Shown here: positions 25,612 to 35,021 of the stretch, piece by piece
How positions within the stretch are numbered: the first letter of the stretch is position 1
Layout: each line of letters begins with the position of its first letter
Origin: Stappia sp. TSB10P1A
GTDB lineage: Bacteria; Pseudomonadota; Alphaproteobacteria; Rhizobiales; Stappiaceae
Direction: 5' to 3'
Assembly: GCF_900185725.1 (NCBI RefSeq)
Contig: NZ_FYAU01000032.1
Span: 62,001 to 126,000 of the forward strand
DNA length: 64,000 nt
Notes under the pieces: generated by a model
What the model saw: only the letters and a program-made list of their open reading frames with translations
The model's database searches: none
What the model was told of the DNA's origin: nothing
Program-made: the position numbers and the translations under genes

Positions 25612-28521
25612 TCACCCTCCTTGGAAGCGGGACATGGAAAAGGCCGAAAGGTCGCGGCCGGGATCGCGGCCGCGCACCAGCGCCGCCGTCACCTGCCCGA
25701 CCAGGGGGCCGAGCGTGTAGCCGTTCGACGTCACGGCGTTGAAGAAGCCGGGCATCGCCGGGTGTTCTCCGAGGATCGGCGCGCCGTCGATATTGATGTT
25801 CATCGCCGCCCAACTGCGGATCACATGCAGCTTGCGCAGGCCCGGCACCACATGCTGGGCGACCCAGAGATTGCCCTCCAGGCTGGAGAGGAGCGGGCGC
25901 GGATGGCTGTGCACGGGATCGAGCCCGGCCGTCCAGCCGCCGCCGATCAGGAAATTGCCGTTGGCCGCCTGCTTCAAGGTCAGGTGCCGGTCGGCATGGG
26001 CGACGAGATGGGAGACGGCGGGCGCGGCGGCCTCGGTCACCACCATCTGCAGCGGCGCGCCGAAGACGGGAATGTCGAGCCCGAGCATGGCGCCGATGCG
26101 GGCAGCGAAGGCACCGGCGGCATTGACGAGGCGCCCAGTGCGCAAGGACCCGCGCGAGGTCTCGACGAGAAAGCCCGCGCCCTCGCGCCGGATCGCCAGA
26201 ACCTCGGTGCGGTCGAACACCCGGGCACCGGCGGAGGCGGCGGCCTCCAGCACATGGCGGGTGGCGACCAGCGGATTGATCTTGCCCTCCTGCGGGCAAT
26301 AGGCGGCGCCGACCATCGCCGGCGACAGGCCGGGTTCCAGCCGGGCGAGATCCGCGCGGCCGATCACCTGGCAGTCGATGCCGTGGCTGCGCTCGACGCG
26401 GGTCTTTTCCTCCAGGAAGCGCAGATGCGCCTCGCTCTCCGCGACCATCAGCCCGCCGGTGATCTTCATCTCGAAGTCGCGGCCGAGCCGCACTTCCAGC
26501 TCGCGCCACAGGTCGATGGAGGCAAGCTGCAGCGGCAGGGTGCGGGCGGCGGCACCGCCATCGCCCTCCGCCTTGGCGCCATGGTCGAAGGAGAGCAACT
26601 GGGCGTGCAGGCTGCCGGCATTGCCGCCCGAGGCGAGCCCGCCGGGAAAGCCGCGCTCGACCACCGCCACCTCCTCCCCCGCCTCGGCGAGGAAGAGCGC
26701 GGTCGCAAGGCCGGCGATGCCGGCACCGATGACGAGCGTCGCAACCTCGCGGATCGCAAGCGGCTCCGGAGTGTCCAGCGGCGGACGTTCGGGCAGCAGC
26801 GCCCGCTTGTGGCCGCCCCATTCGGGCTTCTCGACGGCGAGCGCTGCCAGCGGCACCGGGCGCAGCGGCATTTGCGGGGCAAGCAGGCCGTTCGTCTCGC
26901 TGGCCGGGCGGCCGGCAAGCGCGGTCAGCGTGCGCCCGCAATAGCGGCCCTGGCAGCGGCCCATGCCGGCGCGCGTCAGCCGCTTCAAGGTGGCGATGTC
27001 CGGCGGGCCGCCGGCGGCGGTCTGCCGCAGCACACTTAAGCCGACGCTCTCGCAGCGGCAGGACAGCGTGGTGCCGGCCTCGGCCTGTCCACCGTCTGCC
27101 GGGCGGAACAACCGCCACAGCGCCGCCTGGAAGCGGCGGGCGCGAGTGAGCCGGCGCTGCGCGCCGGGATCGGGCTCGGCGGCAAGTCCGAGCTTGCGCG
27201 CAATGGCAAGGCCGGCAAGGCGCCCAGCGGCCATGGCGACATGGGCGCCGCCGAAGCGCGCCGCTTCGCCGACGATATGGACACAGGAATCGGAGCTTTC
27301 GCCGGCCTCGTCGCAGCGGGCGACCAGCGTGCCGTCGCCGGCAACCACATGGGCAAGGCCGAGCAGGCGCGACAGCTCGTTGGACGGGGCGAAGTCGCCG
27401 CCGATGAGCACCGTATCGACCTCGCACACCTCTTCGCCGGACGGCCCCTCAAGACGCACAGCCTGCGCACGGCCCTCGCCCAGCACCTCGACGGCGCGGG
27501 TCTGCCAGCGGATCGAGACCCCGGCGCGCTGCAGGGCGGCGATCTCGCCCATGCCCTTCAGCGCCAGCGCCGGATCGGCCTGCAGGATGGCGACGGCATC
27601 GCGCGGGCTCGACCAGGGCGCGCGGGCCCGGTCGGCAAGGCAGACGACCGTGCCGCCATGGCGCAGGATCTCGCCGGCGACCTGGATGTTGAGCGGGCCG
27701 TTGCCGGTGATGGCGAAGCGGCGTCCGGGAAGGCTGGCATAGCTGCGCAGGAGGGTCTGCGCCGCGCCCGTGGTCATGACGCCCGGCAGGGTCCAGCCGG
27801 GGAACGCGGCCGGCCGCTCGAAAGCGCCGGTGGCGATGACCAGTCTGCGCGGGCGCAGGTAGAAGGCGCCGTCCGGGCCGAGACAGCCGAGGACGGGGGC
27901 GCCGTCCTCTTGGCGCTCGGCGCCCCAGACGGTGACACCGGAGAGAAGCTCGACGCCGCAGGCAAGGGCCTCGGCGACGAGGCCGGCACCGTCCCGCGCC
28001 TGCCGGTCACGGGAAAGCGCTGCCCGCGCTTCCCCGGTTGCCGGCTGCTTGTAGAACTGGCCGCCGGCAGCGGGCCGCTCGTCGACGAGGGTGACCTTGG
28101 CGCCGGCACGGGCAGCGGCGATGGCGGCGGAGAGCCCGCCCGGCCCCGCGCCGACGACGAGCACGTCTACAGCCCGCGAGGGAAGCTCGGCGGGCACCGG
28201 CGCAAGATCGGCGAGCGCCGGCGAGAGAATGTCCGGGCGGGCCGCCTGCCGCTCGACCCGCATGCCGTCCTGCACCTTGGTCATGCAGGCGCGCTGGCTG
28301 CTGCGCCCGTCGATGGTGACGAGACAATCGTGACACACGCCCATGCCGCAGAACAGCCCGCGCGGATGGCCCACGGCATCGCGCGAGAAGGCGGACCGCC
28401 CGCCGGCCGCAAGGGCCGCGGCGACGGACATGCCCGGATCGACACGATGCGTCTCGCCGTCCAGATGGACGGTCACGCGGTCTGGGGCCGGCCTGGCACC
28501 GTGCGGGGCCGCAGCGGACAT
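25612..28521 (-). CDS. Triple-fusion flavoprotein: 2Fe-2S + pyridine-nucleotide-type FAD + DAO
   Basis: A 969-residue protein joining what are normally three subunits of HcnABC, opine-dehydrogenase or D-hydroxyproline-dehydrogenase type complexes. Residues about 12-95 are a 2Fe-2S domain with C58, C63, C66 and C79. About 117-480 is an FAD/NAD-type domain with GAGPGG at 124-129, and about 488-530 a BFD-like cluster with C488, C490, C523 and C528. About 593-960 is a DAO-type FAD domain with GAGIAG at 599-604. The DAO part should oxidise an amino or imino acid, passing electrons through the FAD/Fe-S domains to the respiratory chain. The permease, lyase and ATPase around it point to an imported substrate. 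The reading frame is continuous, with no stop or frameshift at the junctions. Confidence 0.92.
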   Translation of the reverse strand: MSAAAPHGARPAPDRVTVHLDGETHRVDPGMSVAAALAAGGRSAFSRDAVGHPRGLFCGMGVCHDCLVTIDGRSSQRACMTKVQDGMRVERQAARPDILSPALADLAPVPAELPSRAVDVLVVGAGPGGLSAAIAAARAGAKVTLVDERPAAGGQFYKQPATGEARAALSRDRQARDGAGLVAEALACGVELLSGVTVWGAERQEDGAPVLGCLGPDGAFYLRPRRLVIATGAFERPAAFPGWTLPGVMTTGAAQTLLRSYASLPGRRFAITGNGPLNIQVAGEILRHGGTVVCLADRARAPWSSPRDAVAILQADPALALKGMGEIAALQRAGVSIRWQTRAVEVLGEGRAQAVRLEGPSGEEVCEVDTVLIGGDFAPSNELSRLLGLAHVVAGDGTLVARCDEAGESSDSCVHIVGEAARFGGAHVAMAAGRLAGLAIARKLGLAAEPDPGAQRRLTRARRFQAALWRLFRPADGGQAEAGTTLSCRCESVGLSVLRQTAAGGPPDIATLKRLTRAGMGRCQGRYCGRTLTALAGRPASETNGLLAPQMPLRPVPLAALAVEKPEWGGHKRALLPERPPLDTPEPLAIREVATLVIGAGIAGLATALFLAEAGEEVAVVERGFPGGLASGGNAGSLHAQLLSFDHGAKAEGDGGAAARTLPLQLASIDLWRELEVRLGRDFEMKITGGLMVAESEAHLRFLEEKTRVERSHGIDCQVIGRADLARLEPGLSPAMVGAAYCPQEGKINPLVATRHVLEAAASAGARVFDRTEVLAIRREGAGFLVETSRGSLRTGRLVNAAGAFAARIGAMLGLDIPVFGAPLQMVVTEAAAPAVSHLVAHADRHLTLKQAANGNFLIGGGWTAGLDPVHSHPRPLLSSLEGNLWVAQHVVPGLRKLHVIRSWAAMNINIDGAPILGEHPAMPGFFNAVTSNGYTLGPLVGQVTAALVRGRDPGRDLSAFSMSRFQGG

Positions 28522-28537
28522 GGGCGTCTGTCTCCGG

Positions 28538-29428
28538 TCAGGTCTCGAAGCGCAGGCCGAACCGCTCGACCAGCGCCTTCATTTCGGCATCGCGCGCGGC
28601 CGGCAGCGGCAGGCGCGGCGGCAGCGGCGCGCCGACGGCAAGGCCCATATGCGCGAGCAGCGACTTGGTGCCGGCGACATAGGCCTGGCCGCCGACCGCC
28701 TGGATGATCGGCAGCCATTCCAGATAGAGCGCGCGGGCCGCATCGTAATCCTTGTCGTCGGCGGCGAGCGTGAAGATGCGCGCCATCGGCCCCGGCGCGA
28801 CATTGGAGGCGACCGCCACCCAGCCCTGCGCGCCCATCACGAAGGATTCGAACCCGAGGATGCCGCCGAACGGCACCATGCGGTCGCCGGCAAGGCGGAC
28901 GATGTCGCGGATGCGCGTCACCTCGAGGGTGGATTCCTTGACGTAGTCGCAGCCGTCGATCTCGGCGATACGGGCCAGCAGCTCCGGCGTCATGTCGACA
29001 TTCGACGTCGCCGGGTTGTTGTAGACCATGATCGGGATGGAGATGGCGGCGGCGATGGTGCGGTAGTGCTCGACCAGTTCGTCGTCGGTCGGGGTGCAGT
29101 AGAACGGCGGGATGATCATGACGCCGTCGGCGCCCATCTCCTCAGCCTTGCGGGCGAGCCGGACGCATTCGCGCGTATCCTCCGCGCCGGTGCCGATCAG
29201 CACCGGCACCCGGCCGGCGGCGGTGTCGATCACCGTGCGCGCCACCGCGTCCTTGTCGTCCTCGGACAGCGACAGGAACTCGCCGGTGGAGCCGAGCGGA
29301 ATGAGGCCGTGCACGCCCTCGCGGATCTGCCAGTCGGTGAAGGCCGCGAGCGCTGCAAGGTCGGGCCGGCCGGTGCCGTCGACCGGCGTGATCATCACGG
29401 TGAAGACGCCGCGAAATGTCGTGGACAT
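28538..29428 (-). CDS. DapA-family Schiff-base lyase/deaminase
   Basis: A 296-residue class I aldolase-fold protein of the dihydrodipicolinate synthase/N-acetylneuraminate lyase family. Typical elements: PLGSTGEFLSLS, the tyrosine region IMVYNNPATSNVDM and the Schiff-base lysine in CDYVKEST (about residue 163), followed by GGILGFESFVMGAQG. In operons with imino-acid dehydrogenases such enzymes can be deaminases (for example on 1-pyrroline-4-hydroxy-2-carboxylate), which would be consistent here, but aldolase functions are also common. It is 22 bp after the permease gene and 16 bp before the fusion enzyme gene. Confidence 0.88.
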   Translation of the reverse strand: MSTTFRGVFTVMITPVDGTGRPDLAALAAFTDWQIREGVHGLIPLGSTGEFLSLSEDDKDAVARTVIDTAAGRVPVLIGTGAEDTRECVRLARKAEEMGADGVMIIPPFYCTPTDDELVEHYRTIAAAISIPIMVYNNPATSNVDMTPELLARIAEIDGCDYVKESTLEVTRIRDIVRLAGDRMVPFGGILGFESFVMGAQGWVAVASNVAPGPMARIFTLAADDKDYDAARALYLEWLPIIQAVGGQAYVAGTKSLLAHMGLAVGAPLPPRLPLPAARDAEMKALVERFGLRFET

Positions 29429-29450
29429 GTGAAGGTACCCTTATGAAGAT

Positions 29451-30143
29451 TCAGCGCTTTTCCGTGAGGCCGACGGCGGCGGTCGACTGGCCGAAGCGGC
29501 GTTCGATGCGTCGCTGGACGAAGTCCCAGAGCGTTGTCAGGATGAGGTAGTAGAGGGCGGCGACCGCGAAGAGCTCCAGCACCATGAACTTCTCCTGGAT
29601 GAGCACCTGCGTGCGGCGCAGCAGCTCTTCCATGGAGATGACCGAGGTGACGGAGGTGGTCTTGAGCAGGCCGTTCACCGAATTGCCGAGCGGCGGGATG
29701 ATCACCTTGAAGGCCTGCGGCATGATGATGTAGCGCATGATCTGGCGCTCGGTCATGCCCAGCGCCCGCGCCGCGCGCGACTGACCTTCCGGCACCGCCT
29801 CGATGCCGGCGCGGATGATCTCGGCGAGATAGGCCGCCTCGTTGAGCGCAAGGCCGATCAGGGCCGCCTCGATCACCGAGAAGCGGATGCCGAGCTGCGG
29901 CAGCGCGGTGTAGATGACGATGAGCTGCACCAGGAGCGGCGTGCCGCGAAACAGCCAGATGTAGAACCAGGCGATCGCGCGCATCACCCGCAGCTTCGAG
30001 CGGCGCATCAGGGCGATGACGAAGCCGAGAACCAGGCCGCACAGCAGCGAGACGCAGGTCAGCCAGACCGTCGTGAACACGCCTTCGAGAATGTAGGCGT
30101 TGGTGAGATAGTTGAAGAAACCTGACCAGTTCCAGACTGACAT
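29451..30143 (-). CDS. Amino acid ABC transporter permease
   Basis: A 230-residue HisM/GlnP-type permease with five helices, the ATPase-contact EAA loop seen as EAVPEGQSRAARALGMTERQIMRYIIMPQA, and WLFRGTPLLVQLIVIY typical of the family. Only one permease gene is present, so it probably works as a homodimer with the ATPase at 24881 and the binding protein at 33150. It is the first gene of a five-gene minus-strand operon. Its upstream region contains the GGTATACC motif at 30361-30380. Confidence 0.94.
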   Translation of the reverse strand: MSVWNWSGFFNYLTNAYILEGVFTTVWLTCVSLLCGLVLGFVIALMRRSKLRVMRAIAWFYIWLFRGTPLLVQLIVIYTALPQLGIRFSVIEAALIGLALNEAAYLAEIIRAGIEAVPEGQSRAARALGMTERQIMRYIIMPQAFKVIIPPLGNSVNGLLKTTSVTSVISMEELLRRTQVLIQEKFMVLELFAVAALYYLILTTLWDFVQRRIERRFGQSTAAVGLTEKR

Positions 30144-30533
30144 GGTGGGCCTTCCTGTGCGGGCCTTCTATCGGGAGCGGCAGGCGGCGGACGACGGCGC
30201 CGCCCCGAACGGCGCGGACCGACGGGCGGCCGCTGGCGTGCGGAGGCGGAACGGGTCGACCGACGGGCGCGCGCCAGCGACAGGGTCGCGGGCCTCCCGT
30301 CCGGGAGGCGTCACGGGGTGAGATGGGGCCACGGGTTGGTTTGCATTTCCCGCATTCATTTGGTATACCGATTTAATACACAGCATCGAGACCGGCGCAA
30401 GTCCCTTTGTCGGACCTGTGCACGGGCCTTTCGGGACGCCGCGCGTCCCGCTCCTTGCGAAGACCGAGCGTGCGAGACAACGAGCGTGCGAAAGAACGAG
30501 ATGGCGTCCCGTCCCCGCCGCCCGGCGGCGATC
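30144..30533. promoter_or_regulatory. Upstream region of permease operon
   Basis: About 390 bp between the permease start and the end of the co-directional GntR gene. It contains the operator-like motif at 30361-30380 with AT-rich flanks, the likely promoter of the five-gene operon. The part from 30390 to 30533 shows nothing recognisable. Confidence 0.5.
30361..30380. promoter_or_regulatory. Shared operator motif, copy 1
   Basis: TGGTATACCG, 4 variable bases, then AATACA. The palindromic core is GGTATACC. The same arrangement recurs at 33083-33102 with 16 of 20 bases identical. It is in front of the ABC permease operon, and the dyad is of the kind bound by FCD-type GntR regulators, two of which are encoded next door. 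Confidence 0.65.
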
Positions 30534-31178
30534 TCAATAGGTGGAGAGCACCCGCTGGCGCACCTTGTCGAGGTGCCGCGCCATCGCCTGGCGCGCGGCT
30601 TCGGGATCGCGCGCGGCGAGCGCGGCGAGGATCTCGCGATGGTCCTCAAGGCCGGGCTTGCGCTGCTCGAGCCGGCGCTGGCGCTCGAAGATCGTCGTGT
30701 AGCGGCGCATCTGGACGATGGTCTCGGCCATGAACGGGTTGCCGCTGGCCTCGCCCAGCCCCTGATGCAGCGCATCGTCGAAGCGCCAGATCGTCGCCGG
30801 ATCGGGGTCGGGGTCGGCCTCGATGGCGTCCAGCATCGCGGTCCATCGGCGCAGCACCGCCTCCGGCAGGTCCGGGCAGGCGAGCGCGGCGGCCGCCGGC
30901 TCGACGAGCAGGCGCATGGCGAGGCTGTTGAGATAGTCCTTCAGGGTGATGACGCGTACGGTGAGCAGGCTCTTGCCGTTGCGCACCAGGAGCCCCTGCC
31001 CCTCCAGCCGGCCGAGCGCGTCGCGCATCGGCGAGCGCGAGACGCCGAGCCGGGCGGCAAGGCGCCGCTCCTGGATGACGACGCCTCCGGCAAGCTGCGC
31101 CGACAGGATCTCCTCCAGCAGGGCGCGATAGGTCTCGTCGGCGAGACTTGTCTCCGTGCCGGTGTCCTGTTCGGCCAT
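30534..31178 (-). CDS. GntR family regulator, FCD type (copy 1)
   Basis: A 214-residue regulator with winged helix (about residues 12-75; recognition part LAARLGVSRSPMRDALGRLEGQG) and an all-helical FCD ligand domain (about 85-210) carrying the metal-site residues in RFDDALHQGLGEASGN and EDHREILAALAARD. FCD proteins bind small carboxylates. It is head to head with a second GntR gene across 74 bp. Likely controls the flanking transport and oxidation operons through the GGTATACC motif. Confidence 0.9.
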   Translation of the reverse strand: MAEQDTGTETSLADETYRALLEEILSAQLAGGVVIQERRLAARLGVSRSPMRDALGRLEGQGLLVRNGKSLLTVRVITLKDYLNSLAMRLLVEPAAAALACPDLPEAVLRRWTAMLDAIEADPDPDPATIWRFDDALHQGLGEASGNPFMAETIVQMRRYTTIFERQRRLEQRKPGLEDHREILAALAARDPEAARQAMARHLDKVRQRVLSTY

Positions 31179-31252
31179 GCGCCGTCTCCACTTCCCTATT
31201 TGACGATCAGGACTGCTATGCCGCATGGCTGTAGCCAAGGAAAGTCTTTCGC

Positions 31253-31978
31253 ATGAGGCAGGATCCGCGCAGCGACGAGACGGGGGAGGAGCAAGCCAAA
31301 GTGAGCGTGACGGAGGAAAGCGGCGGCAGCGCAGCGGGTCGGGGAAGCCACAGCCTCGCCGCGCTGGCCTACAACGCCGTGTCGGACATGATTCGCCACC
31401 GCAAGCTCAGTGGCGGCCATGTCATCGTCGAAGCGCGGCTCGCCGAGACGCTCGGCGTGTCGCGCACCCCCTTGCGCGAGGCGCTGCAGCGGCTGGAAGG
31501 CGAAGGCCTCGTCCACAAGGGCGAGGGGCGCAACTACGTGGTCCGGCACGTCGATATCGGCGAGTACATCCAGAGCCTGAAGCTGCGGCTGCTGATCGAG
31601 CCGGAAGCGGCGGTGCAGGCGATGGGGAGCATCCCGCGCCGCAAGCTGATCGAGGTTCGCCGCGAGATCGACGAGTTGATGGGGGCGACGAGCTATCACA
31701 CCGACGCCCACTGGTTCTCCGACGACCATCTGCACGGGCTGATCATCGACCATTGCGGCAACGACGTGATGGCGCAGGTGCTGCGCAACCTGCGCGCCAC
31801 GACGCGGCTGTTCGAGATCGGCCAGTTGAAGGACCGGCTGACGCCCGATTCGACCGAGCACCTGATGATCATCGACGCACTTCAGCGGCAGGATGCCGAC
31901 GACGTGCGCCGGACGGTGGCGAACCACATCGTCAGCCTGATCGACTTCGCCCGCAAACACCTGAACATGACCGACTGA
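31253..31978 (+). CDS. GntR family regulator, FCD type (copy 2)
   Basis: A 241-residue GntR regulator with a charged N-terminal extension of about 30 residues, a winged helix (VIVEARLAETLGVSRTPLREALQRLEGEGLVHK) and an FCD domain with FSDDHLHGLIIDHCGND and [29 protein letters not shown] lies before ATG at 31253; a GTG at 31301 that would skip the extension is an alternative. The two GntR proteins differ throughout, so they are not a recent duplicate. It is convergent with the phosphotriesterase-family gene. Confidence 0.9.
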   Translation: MRQDPRSDETGEEQAKVSVTEESGGSAAGRGSHSLAALAYNAVSDMIRHRKLSGGHVIVEARLAETLGVSRTPLREALQRLEGEGLVHKGEGRNYVVRHVDIGEYIQSLKLRLLIEPEAAVQAMGSIPRRKLIEVRREIDELMGATSYHTDAHWFSDDHLHGLIIDHCGNDVMAQVLRNLRATTRLFEIGQLKDRLTPDSTEHLMIIDALQRQDADDVRRTVANHIVSLIDFARKHLNMTD

Positions 31979-32003
31979 AGGCCCCTCGCCCGCCCCATCC
32001 GTC

Positions 32004-33032
32004 TCACACCAGCGTCAGCAGCCGCGCCGGCGTCTCTTTCAGCAGCAGGTCGATCTCGGATTGCGCAAAGCCCCGGTCGCGCATCAAGGGGATGACGTTG
32101 CGCAGCATATGCGCATAGCCGTGGCCGCCATGGCATTGCAGGCGCGAGCGGGTGCAGATGTCCTGCGACAGGACGACATTGCCACTGAGCCCCTCGTCAA
32201 ACAGCCGACGCACCGCATGGATGCGCATGTAGTCGGTCGGCAGGTCGGCGACCGCCATCCAGTATTGCGACTGCTCGATGCCGAAGAAGTCGTATTCGAC
32301 GACGCAGCCGCGCCGGGCCAGCGCGACGACCGCGTCGACGCCGTCATAGGTGCGGTCCATATGGTCGATGATGACGCGGGAGAGGTCGGCGCCTGCCGCC
32401 TGAAGCACGTCGAGGATCTCGTGCGGGGCGTCGGGATGGCGGCCGGGATGGACGGTGATGGCGGCGCCGGTGCGCTGCTGGGCGATGGCGCCGGCGGCAA
32501 GCGAGCGCCGCTCGAACGGCGTCAGCGGCCAGGAGCAGCCGATCTCGCCGATGATGCCGCAGCGGATATCGGTGCCCCAGGCGCCCTCCTCGACCTGCGC
32601 CGTGACGATGTCGGCCAGCGCCTCGACCGGCAGCGCCAGCGTCGCCGCGTCCTGATAGCCTTGCGTATAGAAGCCGGCGCCGAGCACCACATGCACGCCG
32701 GTCGCCGCCGAGAGCGCGGCGAGCCCTTCCGGGTCCGGACACAGCCCGCCGGTGGTCATCTCGACGATGGTGCCGCCGCCCGCCTGCGCGAAGCGGCGGG
32801 TCTCGGATGTCGCGACGGCAAGGTCCTGGAGCCGGTGATTGCCGTGATAGTCGTTCGGCCGGTAGGTGACGTCGAAGACGTTTTCCAGCGTGATCTCGAC
32901 CTCGGGCAGGCCGCGGCCGCGAAGCGCCGGCGGGGTGAGGTCGCACAGCAGATGCTCGTGCATCAACGTGTAGCCCAGCGCCTGCGGCGCGACCGGCCCG
33001 CACACCGTCCGAACCGTCCCCGCATGCGCCAT
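32004..33032 (-). CDS. Phosphotriesterase-family metal hydrolase
   Basis: A 342-residue amidohydrolase-superfamily enzyme of the PTE/PHP group. The binuclear metal ligands are all visible: H25 and H27 in MHEHLLCD, bridging E163 in GIIGEIG (Glu in place of carbamylated Lys, as in E. coli Php), H195 in TVHPGRH, H224 in IIDHMDRT and D291 in LSQDICTR. Natural substrates of this group include lactones, N-acyl amino acids and phosphate esters. The neighbouring amino-acid importer suggests amide or lactone hydrolysis. It is divergent from the binding protein gene. Confidence 0.88.
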   Translation of the reverse strand: MAHAGTVRTVCGPVAPQALGYTLMHEHLLCDLTPPALRGRGLPEVEITLENVFDVTYRPNDYHGNHRLQDLAVATSETRRFAQAGGGTIVEMTTGGLCPDPEGLAALSAATGVHVVLGAGFYTQGYQDAATLALPVEALADIVTAQVEEGAWGTDIRCGIIGEIGCSWPLTPFERRSLAAGAIAQQRTGAAITVHPGRHPDAPHEILDVLQAAGADLSRVIIDHMDRTYDGVDAVVALARRGCVVEYDFFGIEQSQYWMAVADLPTDYMRIHAVRRLFDEGLSGNVVLSQDICTRSRLQCHGGHGYAHMLRNVIPLMRDRGFAQSEIDLLLKETPARLLTLV

Positions 33033-33082
33033 GCCGCCCTCCCGAATTCGTCGTTTTTGCCCGCTTGCAGATCGCATATAAA

Positions 33083-33102
33083 TGGTATACCGTCCGAATA
33101 CA
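33083..33102. promoter_or_regulatory. Shared operator motif, copy 2
   Basis: Second copy of TGGTATACCG, 4 variable bases, AATACA, placed between the divergent hydrolase and binding-protein genes: 51 bp from the hydrolase start and 48 bp from the binding-protein start. It overlaps AT-rich DNA suitable for both promoters. Confidence 0.65.
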
Positions 33103-33149
33103 ATAAATAACAAGCCCCGTCCCATCCCCCAGAGCGGAAGACAACTCCC

Positions 33150-34025
33150 ATGAAAAACAAAGGCTTCGATCACATTCTCGGCACAGGCGTCTCCCGCCGG
33201 AGCGTGCTTCTCGGCGCGGCAGCGGCTGGTGCCGGCCTTGCCCTTGGCGGGCGCGCCGCCTTCGCCCAGCCGGCGCTCGCCCCGCCGCACATCATCAAGC
33301 CGGGCACGCTCGTCATGAGCACCAACCCGACCCTGCCGCCGCTCCAGTTCGTCGACGACAAGGGCGAGGTGCAGGGCATGCGCATCGAGCTCGGCAAGGA
33401 GATCGCCGCCAAGCTCGGCCTGACGCCGGAATATATCAAGGTCGAGTTCGCGGCGATGGTGCCGGGCCTCGCCGCCGGCCGCTGGGACATGATCAACACC
33501 GGCATCTTCTGGACCGAAGAGCGCTCCAAGCTGATGTACATGGTGCCTTACGAGCGCGCCGCCGTGAGCTTCCTGGTGCCCAAGGGCAACCCGAAGGGCA
33601 TCACCAAGTGGGAAGAGCTGGCGGGCCTGTCCGTCGGCGTCGAGCTCGGCGGCATCGAGGAGCGCCGCACCCGCGAGGTCGACGAGATGCTCAAGAATGC
33701 CGGGCTCAAGGGCATCACCGTCCGGGTGTTCAACAACTTCTCGGAAGCCTTCCAGGCCCTGCGCGCCGGCCAGGTCGATGCCGCGACCTCGATCGACGCG
33801 ACCGCCAAGTTCCTCGAGGACCGCGACGACTTCACCCGCGCCATCGCCGGCCTGTTCCCGCAGATCGCGACGCTGGCCTTTGCCGACAAGACGCTGGCCG
33901 AGGCCACCGTCGGCGTGCTCAACGACCTGCGCGCCAGCGGCTTCTATGACGAGCTGTTCGACCGCTACGGCGTGCTGACCATCGAGGAAGAGAAGTTCGC
34001 GATCAGCGGCCCCGGACCGGCCTGA
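33150..34025 (+). CDS. Amino acid ABC transporter binding protein, Tat-exported
   Basis: A 291-residue family 3 periplasmic binding protein. The leader carries a twin-arginine motif (SRRSVLLG, R16-R17) with an Ala-rich core and AFA cleavage site near residue 39. The mature part shows STNPTLPPLQFVDDKGEVQGMRIELGKEIAAKLGL, typical of polar amino acid receptors. It is the only such receptor in the region, so it should feed the permease at 29451 and ATPase at 24881, although it lies in a separate transcription unit with the same operator motif. Confidence 0.93.
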   Translation: MKNKGFDHILGTGVSRRSVLLGAAAAGAGLALGGRAAFAQPALAPPHIIKPGTLVMSTNPTLPPLQFVDDKGEVQGMRIELGKEIAAKLGLTPEYIKVEFAAMVPGLAAGRWDMINTGIFWTEERSKLMYMVPYERAAVSFLVPKGNPKGITKWEELAGLSVGVELGGIEERRTREVDEMLKNAGLKGITVRVFNNFSEAFQALRAGQVDAATSIDATAKFLEDRDDFTRAIAGLFPQIATLAFADKTLAEATVGVLNDLRASGFYDELFDRYGVLTIEEEKFAISGPGPA

Positions 34026-34066
34026 TCTCCGGCTTAACATCCGGTCTGACGCCTTTCCCCGCAAAC

Positions 34067-34102
34067 GGACCCGCCCGGCCCTCCCCCGCGCCCGGCGGGT
34101 CC
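34067..34102 (+). terminator. Hairpin after binding protein gene
   Basis: A 9-bp stem GGACCCGCC/GGCGGGTCC, followed at 34110-34132 by a second 8-bp GC stem and then TGTTTT near 34147. Probably a terminator or an mRNA-stabilising structure that raises binding-protein levels over the downstream genes. Confidence 0.45.
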
Positions 34103-34173
34103 TGCGGCGGGCGGCGGCGCCTCCCCGCCGCCGCCTCTCCTCCCGCTGTTTTCGATACGGTCTGGACATCGTG

Positions 34174-34989
34174 ATGAGCACCCGCCCCCGCGACCGGCTC
34201 GGGATCATCGGCTTCGGACCGATCGGCAGACGGCTTGCCGCGCGCTTTTCCGGTGCGAGCGACGGACCGCAGCTCGCCGCGCTGCTGGTGCGGGCGCACC
34301 AGGCGGGCGAGGCGAGCGCCCTTGCCCCCGATGCGGCGATCTGCACCGACCTTGCGAGTTTTCTTGCCGCGCGGCCCACCGTCGCCGCCGAATGCGCCTC
34401 CGCCGCGACGCTGGTCGAGGCGGCTCCCGCCCTGCTCTCCGCCGGCTGCGATATCCTGCCCCTCTCGCTCGGCGCCTTCGCCGATCGCGAGGCGGAACGC
34501 CGGCTGAGGCAGGCGGCCGCCAGGGGGCCGGGACGGATCGAGGTGCCGGCCGGGGCGCTGGGCTCCATCGGCTTCCTGACAGCGGCGCGCGAGAACGGCC
34601 TTTCCCGCGTCGCCATGCGCATCGGCTATCCGCTGGAGCGCTGGCAGGCGATGGGCGCAGGCCGCTACATCGACCTGGAGAGGGTCGCGGTGCCGACGAC
34701 CTTCCTGGAGGCGAGCGCCCGCGAGATCGCCGCGCAGTTTCCCGGCCATCTCAATGTCACCATCGGCGTCGCGCTGGCTGGTCTCGGCCTCGACGCGACG
34801 CGGGTGACGCTGGTCGCCGACCCCACCGTCAGCCAGGCCTGGTTCGAGGTGGAGGCCCACTCGGCTTGCGGCCCGGTGCATCTTCGCGTCGACGGGCGCG
34901 ATGCCCCCGTCCATCACGACCCGCTCGACCACACGACGTTCAGCCTCATGCGCCTGTTGCAGCGCCGCTCGGCGGCCATCGCGACATGA
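34174..34989 (+). CDS. Aspartate dehydrogenase-like protein (NadX family)
   Basis: A 271-residue NAD(P)-dependent dehydrogenase of the NadX/AspDH family. The Rossmann motif is GIIGFGPIGRRLA at the N-terminus, EVPAGALGSIGFLTAA contains the family-typical Gly-Ala-Leu-Gly active-site loop, and HLNVTIGVALAGLGLDATRV matches the C-terminal domain. NadX makes iminoaspartate from aspartate; in catabolic clusters relatives act on other amino acids. A GTG 3 bp upstream is an alternative start. The M20-type gene follows 32 bp downstream (or overlaps by 4 bp if its upstream ATG is used). Confidence 0.83.
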   Translation: MSTRPRDRLGIIGFGPIGRRLAARFSGASDGPQLAALLVRAHQAGEASALAPDAAICTDLASFLAARPTVAAECASAATLVEAAPALLSAGCDILPLSLGAFADREAERRLRQAAARGPGRIEVPAGALGSIGFLTAARENGLSRVAMRIGYPLERWQAMGAGRYIDLERVAVPTTFLEASAREIAAQFPGHLNVTIGVALAGLGLDATRVTLVADPTVSQAWFEVEAHSACGPVHLRVDGRDAPVHHDPLDHTTFSLMRLLQRRSAAIAT

Positions 34990-35021
34990 CGGCTGGCGAC
35001 GGACACCGACAGGAGACCACC

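Noticed and set aside
25612-28521. Assignment as hydrogen cyanide synthase
   Set aside because: Domain types match HcnABC, but the permease, DapA-type lyase and receptor context indicates uptake and oxidation of an imported compound; nothing specific to glycine or cyanide is seen.
28538-29428. Assignment of the DapA-family gene as HypD of hydroxyproline degradation
   Set aside because: No hydroxyproline epimerase/proline racemase or semialdehyde dehydrogenase gene is present in the window, so the pathway is not established.
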